Shown piece by piece: positions 22,725-33,341 of a DNA stretch of 64,000 nt. Position numbers and translations under genes: made by a program. Positions within the stretch are counted from its first letter, which is position 1. Each line of letters opens with the position of its first letter. The stretch spans positions 13,682,278 to 13,746,277 of the forward strand of contig CM033114.1 in NCBI GenBank assembly GCA_019321725.1, given 5' to 3'. The notes beneath the pieces were generated by a model. It was not told where the DNA came from, did no database searches, and saw only the letters and a program-made list of their open reading frames with translations. This DNA comes from Paulownia fortunei. Lineage: Eukaryota; Streptophyta; Magnoliopsida; Lamiales; Paulowniaceae.

Positions 22725-23739
22725 ACAACCTACTTCTTAGTCTTAATTGCAACAATTAAAAATCAACTTCAAATTGGCCAAGTCTCAATAAGCATTAAAC
22801 ATATAGTATATGCTCATCACAACAAAAACAATATTCCAATCACAGTGTATACATTAACTCATAAGTCCATTAAGATGACTTTTCCAAGTTTTGACAAAAG
22901 TGGTTTACTTTATATTACCAACATCATGATTCTTACAAATTTCTCAAAACTAAACAAAATAAAAGAAGAAATTAAAGTAGAATATTTTAACCACTAAGTG
23001 ATTCTTCACTTCATCTTCAAAATCTTCAATGCCAATGAAGTTTCTCTTCCTTTTGTCTTCAAATCCCAAGCTCCTTGGTAATGGGTGTGTGTATTCTTGG
23101 TGTAGTGTATGAAAAAATATAGAGAAATGTGTGTTTTTGGATGGAGAAAAAATAGGTATGAGAATTTAGGCGTAGAGTGTGTGTGGGTCCTGAATTGTAT
23201 GGTGAATGATATATGTATTCTGAGTTGTTCAAGAAATTATGTGTAAGCATATGTGTATCTCTCATTTATGTAATGTAATTATATATATATAGTGTATCTA
23301 ATAGAGGTCACATATTGTGTGAGGGAATAGTGGTGTATGACAAGAAAAATTCTATGTTATGCCTTACATTACCACTTGTCTCTCAAAATTTGCATATAAT
23401 TTTTTTTCTACTCTGGACAACTCAGGCGTCTCGTCGTGGCTTGGGGAGGGTCATGGTGCTTCAAAAATGTTTGGTCACTGTCAAATTTTCAACCCTCGTG
23501 TTGCGGCACGACCCAGGGAGTTGTTGCGGTGCCAAACTCCTTCAGCTTACTGCCTAATTTTTCATTATGGCGCCGCAACGCCACTTCCTTGGTGTCGTGG
23601 CACAAGATCAAGTTTTCCCCAAACTATGCCATTTTCACCATAATTTTCACTCCATTCTTCATTCTTAGTCCATGTACACAATTATCACAAAATAAGGCAC
23701 ATGGATATTTTGGAAATGTGAGACTTTATGAGCCCATCA
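22725..23739 (-). repeat. Second, truncated Athila LTR-C in tandem
   Basis: It has the 5' two-thirds of the same LTR: minus-strand start TGATGGGCTCATAAAGTC-like at 23739, aligned through 'catatagtatatgctcatcac' to 'acaacctacttc' at 22725. It corresponds to 14325-15398 of the 3' LTR. It is joined directly to the start of the complete LTR at 22724. The outer end borders the target duplication, so this truncated copy is the true right edge of the insertion. Confidence 0.8.
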
Positions 23740-23744
23740 GTCAC
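23740..23744. repeat. Target-site duplication of Athila insertion, right copy
   Basis: gtcac, identical to 13797-13801. Confidence 0.85.
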
Positions 23745-24454
23745 ATTGATCCTTGGATGAATCAATAGAAAACCCTATGTCTAGTATTTATCCTATCTTG
23801 GCCAAGGTCTTCAGGATCAAGAACTGTTAAAATATTAGAGATTCACGTATTCAACTAGATATGTGATAAATTATTTCTTGACCACTCATTGACCTCCATA
23901 TATGAAGATCATAAATCCACATAAACCCATTATAATTGTTATGCAATCGAAAAATACATCAAAGTGCATGATATCATACATAAGGACACCATGGTGCTTC
24001 AGGTTTAAGGATTAGTCAATGCATTATCATAATTAGGAAATTTTCATTCAACGAATAATATTTCTAATTGAGAATTTTCTGCAGGTCATTCGGTGTACTT
24101 GTTCCCTAACAGTCACCCACACACATACACTAGCGTCCCTATGCTAATTTCTATAGAATGAGATATTCTCCTTTTGAGCATGCATCACGTGTGTGAGTCT
24201 GTAGGGCTTATTGATATCTCATCTCAAATAACCTCCGACTCAGTATATGTTTAAGATTAAAACTATAGAGGCATATTCCATAATTATCATCATATGTGCG
24301 ATCATGTCCTAGAGCTATTTATGATCTAAGGACTTTATCTAATTGACAAGATAAATAAAAAAATGCCTTTTATTTAACAAATATCATGAATAAGATTATT
24401 TTATAAGAATATAAATGCTCGCCACTGATTAGCTCGCTAGACATTACTCTAACA
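23745..24454 (-). repeat. LTR-A, second part of the copy split by Athila
   Basis: It continues the LTR interrupted at 13801: 'attgatccttggatgaatc', then 'atcttggccaaggtcttc', 'ttccctaacagtcaccc' and the end 'attactctaaca', the reverse of TGTTAGAGTAAT. The start of the family (minus) is intact. Confidence 0.85.
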
Positions 24455-24554
24455 GGATTAAGGTTGATTTGAAAAATGATATTCGATGTAGAATTTGGAT
24501 TAGAAAATCTGGTCTTAGATGTAATGTTGCATACATGTCCAAGAAAGTATACAC

Positions 24555-25670
24555 TAATGATTCTTGGTAATTTAACAGTGGTTGTTCTAGGCATATGATT
24601 AGAAATAAAATAACTTGTCAAACTTTCAAAGTATTGAAGAAGGCTATATAACCTCTGGGATGGCAATTATGTAATCAAAATCTATCTGTTCGATTTACAA
24701 AAGATTTGTGTCAAATTTTTTATGATACCAACAATTTGGTTTTGACAAGAAAAAGGTCGTCGGATAATTGCTACATGTTAGAATATCAAAGGTCATGTTT
24801 GAACATAATGTATGATGGAACTGAGATTTGGCATTAGAAATTTAGGCACTTAAATTTTAAAAGTCTGACCAAACTTATGAATTCAGATTTTGTTCTAGGA
24901 GTGCCAAAACTAAGCAAGAAGAAAAATGGTGTTTGTGGTCCTTTCCAACTTGGCAAATAGAAATGGGAATCCCATCTTATGTTCCAATATGTAGGTATAA
25001 CACGAAATCTAGAACTCCTTCATATGGATCTTATGCGTCCTATTGAAGCTGTGTAGATGATTTCTCAAGAACACGTGGGTTGATTTTATAAAATAGAAAT
25101 CTAATACTTTTTATGTCTTTAACAAACTTATGCTAGATTGAAAAATGAGAAAAACGATGAAATTGGTCAATTATTAGAATAAAGAGTGATCATGGAAAAT
25201 AATTTGAAAATACTATTTTTGCTAATTATTGTGATAAACATGGACTTTCACATGAGTTTTTAGCATGAAAGACACCACAACAAAATGTTGTAGTTGGAAG
25301 GAAGAATTTGACATCGTAGGTTGTGGGCTGAAGCCATTAGTACTGCTTTAACATTTCGAATAGAGTTTACTTAAGACATGGTACTAGTAAGACTCCTTAT
25401 AAACTTTGGAAAGGTAAGAAACAAAACCTCAACTACTTCACATTTTTTATGTTTTGGTGGCAAGTATTTTGTACTTAATGATCATGATCAGTTGGGGAAG
25501 GTTGATGGAAAACATGATAAGGAAGTTTTCCTTGGATATTCTATAAACAATAGAGCATATCATGTGTTCAACATGAGGACTCAAACTGTTATGAAATCAT
25601 CTAATGTGGTTATTGATGGCTTCTCTACTTTTTTAGAATTCTCAAAGAATGAGGAGATTATCAACTTTAC
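24555..25670 (+). pseudogene. Copia element 1 protease tail and integrase
   Basis: The protease active-site region reads NSGCSRHMIRN near 24576-24608, where copia proteases usually read DSGCSRHMTG, so the catalytic Asp codon is altered. Integrase homology includes LLHMDLMRPIE near 25016-25043 (first Asp kept), KSDHGK-FENT near 25180-25210 (second Asp kept), HGLSHEF near 25238-25258 and PQQNVVVGRKN near 25272-25305, where the catalytic Glu of the usual Q-NGV-ERKN motif is Gly. The open piece 25378-25674 (98 codons) is the C-terminal part, with LGYSINNRAYHVFNMRT. Many stops. Confidence 0.7.
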
Positions 25671-25989
25671 TTAGAAAGCTGTAATTACATAGGATTTTGC
25701 AAAGATTGATGAAACAGAAGAACCTGATATTCCTTCTGACATTCCACCTGTTATCTTAATATCGAATGGAACATAAAGTTCTGATGATCTAGATTCACCA
25801 AAAGATACCGACTTACCAAAATTCAAAAGAATCATCTTATAGATTAGGTAATTAGGACTCTCATTGATCGGATGAGAAAAAGATAAAAACCTAAAGTTAA
25901 TTATAGAGACATGGTGAGATACATTTGGTGTACTTCTTCTATTAAACATAAAACATGTCAAGGAAGCTTTAAAAGGTGGATTTTAGGTC

Positions 25990-26920
25990 AACGCTATGCA
26001 AGAGGAGTTAGGATAATTTGATGCAAATTATGTGTGGGTTCTAGTTTTAGGCCTAAAGACTCTATTGTGATAGGTACTAAATAGATCTTTAAAAACAAAG
26101 TTGTTGAGTTTGGAAATATTATAAGGAATAAAGCTAGGTTGGTTGCACAAGATTACACTTAAGTTAAATGAAATGATTTTGATGGAACCTTTGCCCCGTA
26201 GCTAGGTTAGAGTTATTTAGGTTATTTTTAGCCATTAAATGTTTGATGAATTTTAAACTTTACCAAATAGATGTCAAAAATGTCTTATTAAATGGCTTTT
26301 TGAATAAAGAGGTCTCTGTATAACAACTTAAGGGTTTTGAGGATCCACATCATCTTAATCATATATATAAGTTAAAAAAGGTCATGTACGAATTGAAAAA
26401 ATCTCTTAGAGCATAGTATGAATGTTTCACAAACTTTTTGATCAATAAGGGCTACAGAAAAGGGGAGTTGATAACATGTTCATCAAATGTTCGATCATGA
26501 GTTTGATCATAGCATAAATTTATGTTGATGACATTATTTTTGGGTCTAATTATAACCATAGAATTTATGAGTTTGTTGAAAAATATATAGGGAGTTTGAT
26601 GAGTATGGTTGGTGAGTTAAATTACTTTCTTGGTTTGCATATCAAATAGCTTGATGATGACATCTTTATTTCTCAGAGTAAATATGCATGGAACCTAATA
26701 AAGAAATTTAGCTTGGACAACACCAAATACTTGAGGACTCCTATGAGCACAAATGACAAAATGTCCAAAGATGATGTTGAAACTTTAGTTGAAACATCAT
26801 TTTATAGAAACATGATTGGTAGTCTTTTATATCTTACTACTTCTAGACCTGATAATTGTTTTAGAATGGGTGTTTGCCCTAGGTATCAGTCGAATCCAAA
26901 GGAATATCACATGTAATTGC
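25990..26920 (+). pseudogene. Copia element 1 reverse transcriptase
   Basis: Pieces of copia RT: NKARLVAQDY near 26128-26157, FAPxLG-like near 26190, and the catalytic motif YVDD at 26521-26532 (IYVDDIIFGS), intact. LNYFLGLHIK follows near 26618-26650. The open piece 26713-26916 reads as the RT to RNase H connection, with RTPMSTN and RNMIGSLLYLTTSRPDNCF. The upstream half has several stops and frameshifts. Confidence 0.75.
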
Positions 26921-26974
26921 CATAAAATGGATTATTAGATATGTGAATGATACACTTGACTATGATATTTAGTA

Positions 26975-27437
26975 CACCAGAGATACTAATGTAAATCTTG
27001 CAAGTTATAGTGATGTAGACTGGGTAGGAGACATAGATGATTGCAAGAGCACAACTGATGGTGTTTTTTTTTCCTTGGTAACAATCTCATTTTTTTCCTT
27101 ACAGGTTATAGTGATGCAAAGTGGAAGTTGTTGTTCACAACTCCTACGGATGAAGCAAATGCTTGCTGATTATGGAATTGTGCAAGAGTTTGTGAGTATG
27201 TTTTATGATAAAATAAGTGTGATAAATAATTTCAAAACTTCAGTACAACACTCTAGGACAAAATACGTTAACATATGTCATCTTATTATTATAGAATTGG
27301 TTGAAAGTGGAACTGAGGTAATTGATCTTGTTACAAGTGAAAACCAACTAACTGACATATTTATCAAGGCCATTAATGCACAAAGGTTCATTGCATTAAG
27401 AAATTCCTTAGGTTTATGTTCTACAATGCATGCTTAG
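26975..27437 (+). pseudogene. Copia element 1 RNase H and C-terminus
   Basis: RNase H begins with SYSDVDWVGD-like sequence at 27003-27033 and DDCKSTTDGVFF near 27037-27072. There is then a rearranged stretch, because 'ttttccttggtaacaatctcattttttt' lacks the usual WxSKKQ segment. The open piece 27075-27437 ends with TKYVNICHL, NQLTDIFIKAINAQRFIALRNSLGLC, the normal pol terminus of copia elements. Confidence 0.75.
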
Positions 27438-27625
27438 TCTTATGATGGAAGACCATGAAGCATATAATCTCATCAATTTGTGTTCCAATTCTCTATCGAC
27501 ATGGTAGAAATAGGTTAAGACTTTATCAGTCTTTCATGCATTTCATGATAAGGAAACTTGATTTTCTTCCTATGTTTAGGATGATATTGATTTATCTATC
27601 TTTATCTTAATTGCTTTCATACCAT
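27438..27625 (+). other. Noncoding 3' region after copia element 1
   Basis: No domain. Probably the 3' untranslated sequence of element 1; a polypurine tract could not be singled out. Confidence 0.4.
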
Positions 27626-27760
27626 AGTTAGGATCATCTTAATTGATATGCAGGTTTATATATACCTTTTATACTTAGTTTAGGCAAATTGTAACCTATA
27701 TAAACCATATTGATTGATTAATAAGGTATGTTATTTTTATCTTCTCTCTAAATCTCCACA
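27626..27760 (+). repeat. Short copia LTR (element 2, ~135 bp)
   Basis: It starts near 'agttaggatcatc' (a TGTTAGGATC-like start with a changed base), carries a TATA box at 27697-27704, and ends 'aatctccaca' directly before the primer site. No second copy is in the window, so the left end is inferred from typical copia LTR starts. Confidence 0.55.
27697..27704 (+). promoter_or_regulatory. TATA box in short copia LTR
   Basis: 'tatataaa' about 60 bases before the LTR end, the usual place for an LTR promoter in compact copia LTRs. Confidence 0.5.
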
Positions 27761-27773
27761 TGGTATAAGAGCA
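27761..27773 (+). promoter_or_regulatory. Copia primer binding site (element 2)
   Basis: 'tggtataagagca' against TGGTATCAGAGC, complementary to initiator tRNA-Met with one C-to-A change. Confidence 0.8.
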
Positions 27774-28009
27774 TTCCTAGGAACCCTAATTCCCCTTTCT
27801 CTTGATCAAACCACCATAGTTGCTGCTGCTGAATTCAATTATGGTTGTCGACACCTACCATATTAATATACCTAAATTCTATTAACCCATTTCGCACCTG
27901 GCCAACTCATTTATAAGGTCAAACCAATGATGACATGTATGAATAGCAAACACCTCCTACAAAATCTCCCGCTCTGGTTATCTTTTCTAGTGTTAAGACC
28001 ACTTCGTCT

Positions 28010-28480
28010 AAGTGGTTTTATCATCTCGGTCATTCATCATCGTCTATTCTCAGACATATTATTCATAACTTTCATCTAGAGTTATCAAGTCTATTAGACT
28101 TCCACTGTAACTCTTGTCACTGTAATAAGAGTCACAAGTTACCCTTTTTCATTTTCTCTCTTACTTCTCCCTTTGAATTTTTTTTTCTCGGATGTTTGGA
28201 CATCACCTATCACTTTTGTTGATAAGTTAAAATATTATGTTATTTTTGTGGATCACTTTATGAAGTATATTTGGTTGTATCCACTGAAGCACAAATCCCA
28301 TGTTATTGATATGTTTCCATGCTTTAAATCTTTCATTAAAACTTTTTAAATGCAAAATCATCACTCTCTACTCCGATAAAGGTGAGTGTGGAGGGGATAA
28401 AGGTGAGTGTGGAGGGATATCAAGCACTTTCTTCTTTCCATGTTTCCACTTAGATCTCTCATCTTACTTTTCCCACACAC
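28010..28480 (+). pseudogene. Copia element 2 integrase
   Basis: The pre-integrase motif HLGHSSSSILRHII is near 28022-28065, followed by CNSCHCNKSHKLPF (28107-28150). The catalytic core has FSDVWTSPITF near 28186-28220 (first Asp) and IFVDHFMKYIWLYPLKHK near 28240-28295. The next motif, LYSDKGECGG near 28366-28395, is followed by an exact in-frame repeat of DKGECGG. The remainder to 28800 is open but shifted and proline-leucine rich; I do not assign a domain to it. Confidence 0.7.
28375..28416 (+). repeat. 21-bp tandem duplication in copia integrase
   Basis: The unit 'gataaaggtgagtgtggagg' plus g occurs twice in a row. The length is a multiple of three, so the frame is kept while the residue block DKGECGG, at the place of the second catalytic Asp, is doubled. 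Confidence 0.9.
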
Positions 28481-29370
28481 ACTCCTGAACACAATGGGTA
28501 CTTTGAACGGCAATATCAATATATTGTTGAAACTGGTCTATCTTTTCTATCTCATACATCTATGCCCTTTTCATACTCATTTGCCTTCCCCACCGCCATC
28601 TATCTCATTAATTGTCTTCCTACACCTACTCTTGACTTTACATTGCCTTATTCCAAGCTATTTAGAGAGTCTTGCAACTACTCCAAGCTTTGTAGTTTTG
28701 GATGTCTCTATTATCCTTGGCTTTGACCCTACTCTCCAAATAAACTGCCCCTCGCTCCACTTTGTATGTCTTTATTGGGTACTCGCCCACTTAAATTATG
28801 TATCTCTGTCGTGATCTCATCTCATCTCAGATTTACACATCTCGCCATGTCAAATTCATTGAGTCCATCTTTCCATTCGACTCTCTCCAGTGCACACTCA
28901 CCTCTCTATCTACTGATATCCTATCTTATTGGTGTCTGACTATGTTGACCTTGTCGGTTATTTCTCCATCTAATGCTAACCTATTTTCTCTACCCCCTAT
29001 TGCTCCTCACCTACAAGTCACCGCAACTTCTTCTTTCCCAAGTCGTGGCACACACTTGCACACTACGACCCTATCTTCCCTGAGTTATGGTGCCATTACC
29101 TCTTTTCCATGTACCCACGGTGCATGCAAACCCCAGCCACGGCCCTAACCAACCCAGTACCTCTGCACTTATATTTTCCTCTAATTCCCCTATTATACCT
29201 CATTGGACCCTAACCAACCTAGCACCTCTGTACCCATATCTTCCTCTAATTCCTCTATTATGTCTCCTCATACCTTTATTACATGATTAATGAAGAATAT
29301 TTTTAAACCCATCTAAAAATTAAACCTCACTGCCCAACTCCTGGCTCCCAGTACCCACGAACGTACCTCT
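28481..29370 (+). other. Integrase-to-RT linker of copia element 2
   Basis: C- and T-rich sequence with several overlapping open frames rich in Pro, Ser, Leu and Thr. This matches the low-complexity linker usual between integrase and RT in copia pol. Weak integrase C-terminal homology (PLRSLILLF, YLESL-like) is possible before 28800. Confidence 0.5.
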
Positions 29371-29384
29371 ATGACCCAAGCCAT

Positions 29385-30300
29385 AAAAGATCCTAAGTGG
29401 TGTCAAGCCATGTCTGAGGAGTATAATGCTCTAGTTCGAAATGGCACTTGGAAGTTTATTCATCCTTACTCTACTCTTAATCTAGTTTGTTGCAAGTAGA
29501 TTTCCACACTAAACATCTCCTTGATGGTTTTATTGATAGCTATAAAGCTCGATTGGTTGCCAAGGGATTTCATAAGCTTCCTGGAATTGATTATAATGAC
29601 ACATTTAGCCTAGTTGTCAAACCTACCACTATTCGCATTATTCTCAGCTTTGCCATTAGCCATGGCTAGACTCTTCACTAACTTCATGTCAATAATGCCT
29701 TTCTAAGAATATCTTTATGGTCCAACCATAGGGCTTTATTAATCCGAATTATCCTCGTCATGTTTGCAAACTCCATAAGGCCATTTATAGGCTTAAACAA
29801 GCCCATCATGCTTGGTATCATGATCATTGACAGTTTCTTCTCGACTCTAGTTGTGTTAATTCTCATGATGACATATCTCTCTTCATCCTTCACACTGGTG
29901 GTCGCTAACTCTATATATTGGTCAATGTTTATGACATTATCATTTCCAGCACTAGTGCAACCGTTGTTCAACACTTCATCACACTTCTAAGCAACTGGTT
30001 CTCTTTTAAAGATATTTTTTATTGCACTATTTTCTTGGGGTTGAGGTTACTCCCCATCCTCATTGGGTCCTCTTATCTCAGCGCCGTTATATTACAGATC
30101 TCCTTACTCACACTCGTATTTTTTATTTCAAGTCTGTTGCTACTCCTATTGCAACTTCTTTGATTCTTTCACTTTACTCTATGAGTGCTCTTTATGATTC
30201 ATCTAAGTATCCAGCTATTGTCGGTAGCCTATTATACTTATCTCTCACCCATCTGGACATTTCTTTAAGGTCAATATAGTCTCTCAGTTTATGCACTAGC
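29385..30300 (+). pseudogene. Copia element 2 reverse transcriptase, catalytic motif lost
   Basis: The start is WCQAMSEEYNALVRNGTW near 29400-29455. An open piece 29487-29669 carries [21 protein letters not shown]. Then VCKLHKAIYRLKQAHHAWY follows in another frame near 29763-29820. The place of the YVDD box reads NVYD at 29924-29935, so the tyrosine and the first aspartate are replaced. The following region (FKDIFY..FLGVEVTPHP, RRYITDLL) is present to about 30110 and YPAIVGSLLYLSLTHLDIS near 30208-30262. It cannot encode an active polymerase. Confidence 0.75.
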
Positions 30301-30635
30301 CTACCATTGATCATTGAACTAATGTTAAACGTCTATTACATTATCTATATGGCACCTTGGATCATGATATACTACTATATTAGAACTCCCCTCTTTCTTT
30401 ACATGCTTTCTCTTATGTCTATTGGACCGATAACAAGGATGACTTTACTTCTATGGGGGTATATCTTGTTTATCTTCTCATAATCCTATTTGGTGGAGCT
30501 CCAAGAAGCATCGTATAGTAGCACGATCATCTATTGAAGCTAAGTATCACTGAGTTGCTACTGCTACTGCTACTGCTAATCTTCATTAAATTTGTTCTTT
30601 CTTGAAAGAACTTGTTCTGTAACTTCCTTAACAAT
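30301..30635 (+). pseudogene. Copia element 2 RNase H, cut by LTR-B
   Basis: RNase H pieces: SPLSLHAFSYVYWTDN-like at 30390-30430, then WWSSKKHRIVARSSIEAKYH near 30493-30551 (the Glu is kept in SIEAKY), followed by a short (gct)(act) run and CSFLKEL at 30594-30616. The sequence ends at 'ccttaacaat' where LTR-B starts. Stops are present. Confidence 0.7.
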
Positions 30636-32375
30636 TGTTACAACTTTAAGGTTTCAAACCCAAATACAGGTTGTATCAAGTAATAAATTTCTCTGGAGTT
30701 CGAGGATGATCTACAAGGAATTTATTTAAAGTTTAGATTATAAAGAAAGATTTATTCTATAACTAAGAAATCAAAGTAATAAAAGTATTGAGGATTAGGG
30801 ATTCACTCTTGAAATTTGGATAGAGAAAGGATTATCTATTATTTTGTTTACCTCTTTTGCCACTATTGGAATACAAACACATTGAAGGTTCCAATGGGAA
30901 GATGTTATCAAATAGCTCATGTATTAAGGTAATCATGATATTATCTTACTATTTGCAAATTATCTCTTAACACCAATACTTGTTTATGGGATCAAGTATT
31001 TATGCATACATTTGTCTACAACAAATCAAGGTTCACATTAGCAGTCTGTGGGGTAGAACAGTACAATAAGTTAAATGAAGCTAAGTATTTGTTGTGTCAT
31101 TGAGGATACATAAGTCAACAAGCACCATAAAAAAGAAAGATTTCAACGCTAACACTTATTTATGGAATGAAGTATTTATGCACACTTTTATCTACAATAA
31201 ATCAATGTTTCACATTAGCACTCGGTAGGATAGAACCGTATAATAAGCTAAATAAATTCAAGTATTTATTGTGCTATTGATGATACATAAATCGAGAATC
31301 GCCACTAAATAAGGAGGGTTTCAATACAAAATTAAAATAATAAAACAACATACTTGAACATTATACACCTTTATAATCGTTCATCTTCCTCCATCAAGAG
31401 CTTTACCCTTTCTCCTCAACTTAAATGAAATTTAAAAAGACATAATAAAAGTATAAAAGTCTAAAAAGAGAAGAAAAACTAGAGAATATATTTCTATTGC
31501 TACTAGAAAACTTAACATAAATAAAGACAACAATCAAATTTTCTTTCCCCCTCTAAGGGTTTTTGTATGTTTGTATGACATCTAAGAGCCCCTATTTATA
31601 GTAGAAGAGTGACTAAATTAGCATCTCTAAATGCACTCCAAATGCAATCCAAATTTACTTCAAATATGTTTTAAATTCATATATCCTTTTCAAATCCAAA
31701 TTTTTTTCACATATTTTGCTTTATAAAATCAGCTCATTTAAGAAATGTGATCAACATAAAAGCTATGTATGTGTCTATTAGTTTCATTTTTCAACTTGAA
31801 TCACCTAATTTCAACCATTAGGAAGAAATTTATGCTTGATTTAAGAAAATATGTCAACATAGATAGATCATTTTCAATACACACAATTAGATGAATTTTC
31901 TACTATAATCAAGGTTGAATTGGGCTGAGCTTCCAACATCAAAGTTGTAGTTCTATATCTTAAATTTCAAATGAAGCAAGAATTAGGTCATAGGGCTTTT
32001 GAGCATGGAGTTATGCCCAAAATACAAAAGTTGCACAAGTTTGGAACACATGCTTATTTTGAATTTAATGCAAGCCTAACAATCACTTGCAAAGTTTAAG
32101 TGATTTCTAGTATATATTTTGATCTACACATGATGGACTTAGGCAAAATTGTCCCTTTTCTTCTAATTGTGATGTTTTTTAATCCAATGAAATATTATCT
32201 CCCAACTTATTGATGAAACATGTTGTCTTCTTTGGTTTTATTTTGGCTCTTTTTTTTCTCTTTTTGTTAATTGATTTCCTAACACAAAAATTAATAAAAC
32301 TATAATATTAACAAGAATAAAGCAAGAAAACTATAAAGGATTTGATATAAAATATGTTAAAATATGCACTTATCA
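30636..32375 (-). repeat. LTR-B, minus strand, probable solo LTR
   Basis: The minus strand begins TGATAAGTGCATATTTTAAC at 32375 and ends TTAAAGTTGTAACA at 30636, a proper TG-CA pair. It aligns with 18769-20711. It has two ~178-bp tandem units (about 30965-31320) against three in the other copy, which accounts for most of the 203-bp length difference. Flanks are acaat (30631-30635) and agaat (32376-32380), a 4-of-5 match. The two sides are different copia elements in opposite orientation, so if the flanks are a true target duplication those elements were already joined. Confidence 0.75.
30965..31320 (-). repeat. Two tandem ~178-bp units within LTR-B
   Basis: Each unit carries the reverse complement of the blocks in 19867-20365, such as 'aacaccaatacttgtttatgg' and 'tttatgtatcaccaatg'-like ends near 31105 and 31285. 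Confidence 0.8.
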
Positions 32376-33281
32376 AGAATAATTTGCATTTCTACACCTT
32401 TTACATTTATTCCGGGCAATTTTTTGTATCATGGCCATTCTTTCTGCATAGTTGGCAATACAAATTTGAAATTTGTTTAAAATTTCTCGAACTAGAAATG
32501 CCTCTTCTTCCTTGTCGTTGTGCTTGGAAGTTTTGATATCTACCACGACCTCTGCCTCTTGTACCTTGTTGAATTGAGTTGTTCTTCTAGACATCTTGTT
32601 TTCTGCTCCATTGACTAGAAAATCTACTCATTATTTTGTCATGGGCTTCATGTGATCACATAAGTTCATCCAAAGATAATTTTGACAAATCTTTAGATTC
32701 TTCAATGGCGACAACTATATGTTCAAACTTTGCTAGAAAACTTCATAGCACTTTTTCAATGATCTTTCGGTCTTTAACAGTATCTCCATATCCTTTGATT
32801 TGATTTACTATTGTAGAAACTCTAGAAAAAAATTCTAGCACATTTTTGCTACCTTTCATAGCTAAATTATCAAAATCTCGCCATAAATTTTACAACTTAA
32901 TGGATATAACTTTTTCATAGCCTCTGAATTATTTTTTTAGAATTTTCCATGTGTCTTTTGATGTTTTAGTACCCATAATGCATGAAAGAATGGATCGACT
33001 TACCCTTTGGTGCATAAAAGACAAGGCTTTTATATGTTTTGTCTTGTTCCCTTTATGTTGTTTCTTCTTTAATTTTGCTCAAGCGGCGCGGCTTCCTCCT
33101 TTAGAGTATACATGTTATACCCCTCTTCAATAATATCCCAAAGTTCATGGGACATGAATAACTAATCTTGACCAACAACACATATCAGGACCCTCCATAA
33201 CTCGTTATCTTGACCAACAAAGATAGGAACACCTTGTTGGGAATAGGTGAAAGCAAGTTCACTGCTATAGGTTGAAGCCAT
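32376..33281 (-). pseudogene. Copia gag (element 3), zinc knuckle retained
   Basis: The minus-strand gag starts ATG at 33281-33279, giving MASTYSSELAFTYSQQGVP. It continues with FVGQDNELWRVLI, is interrupted by stops, then reads DRKIIEKVL near 32770-32745, EESKDLSKLSLDELM near 32705-32660 and SHEAHDKIMSRFSSQWSRKQD near 32650-32600. The knuckle CQLCRKNGHDTKNC (C-x2-C-x4-H-x4-C) lies near 32445-32400 in a frame different from the 73-codon open piece 32594-32373. The next pol domains are absent because LTR-B follows at 32375. This start is preferred since it lies 37 bases after the primer site, normal for small copia elements. Confidence 0.75.
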
Positions 33282-33317
33282 TTTTATGTATAGGAAGGCT
33301 TATCAGGCTAAGGGTGG

Positions 33318-33330
33318 CTTTGATACCACA
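33318..33330 (-). promoter_or_regulatory. Copia primer binding site (element 3)
   Basis: The minus strand reads TGTGGTATCAAAG, a close match to the initiator tRNA-Met site TGGTATCAAAGC, between the LTR end and gag. Confidence 0.8.
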
Positions 33331-33341
33331 TTTCTATTGGG

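Larger units (their letters stand above)
13802..23739 (-). mobile_element. Athila-type Ty3/gypsy element, internally deleted, inserted in LTR-A
   Basis: The element runs right to left: LTR sequence (23739-21065), primer site (21056-21038), leader (21031-20712), gag and protease (18768-16729), noncoding 3' region, polypurine-like tract, 3' LTR (15398-13802). Reverse transcriptase, RNase H and integrase are missing between protease and the 3' region. A solo LTR of another family (18769-20711) sits between leader and gag. The insertion is bounded by the 5-base duplication gtcac. Its outer right end is CA-compatible (catca), and the left end reads GG where the other LTR has TG. Confidence 0.85.
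24455..27437 (+). mobile_element. Ty1/copia element 1, coding remnant without LTRs
   Basis: A plus-strand copia pol remnant: protease (about 24555-24600), integrase (24940-25670), RT (about 26080-26650) and RNase H to the C-terminus (26710-27437). Order PR-INT-RT-RH is that of Ty1/copia. The left end is cut by LTR-A at 24454. No LTR of its own was recognised at the right end, where another copia LTR begins at about 27626. Stops and frameshifts are dense before 26700. Confidence 0.75.
27626..30635 (+). mobile_element. Ty1/copia element 2, internally deleted
   Basis: Short LTR, primer site, about 240 bases of leader or gag residue, then integrase, RT and RNase H remnants. Most of gag and all of protease are absent between 27840 and 28000. 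The right end is cut by LTR-B at 30636 within the RNase H tail. Coding pieces differ in sequence from element 1 and from the LTR-A elements, so this is a separate copia family. Confidence 0.75.

Noticed and set aside
28407..29290. A set of overlapping Pro, Leu and Ser-rich plus-strand frames that could be a secreted or extensin-like gene
   Set aside because: They sit between integrase and RT of a copia element, where a low-complexity linker is expected, and no signal peptide with a consistent downstream frame is seen.
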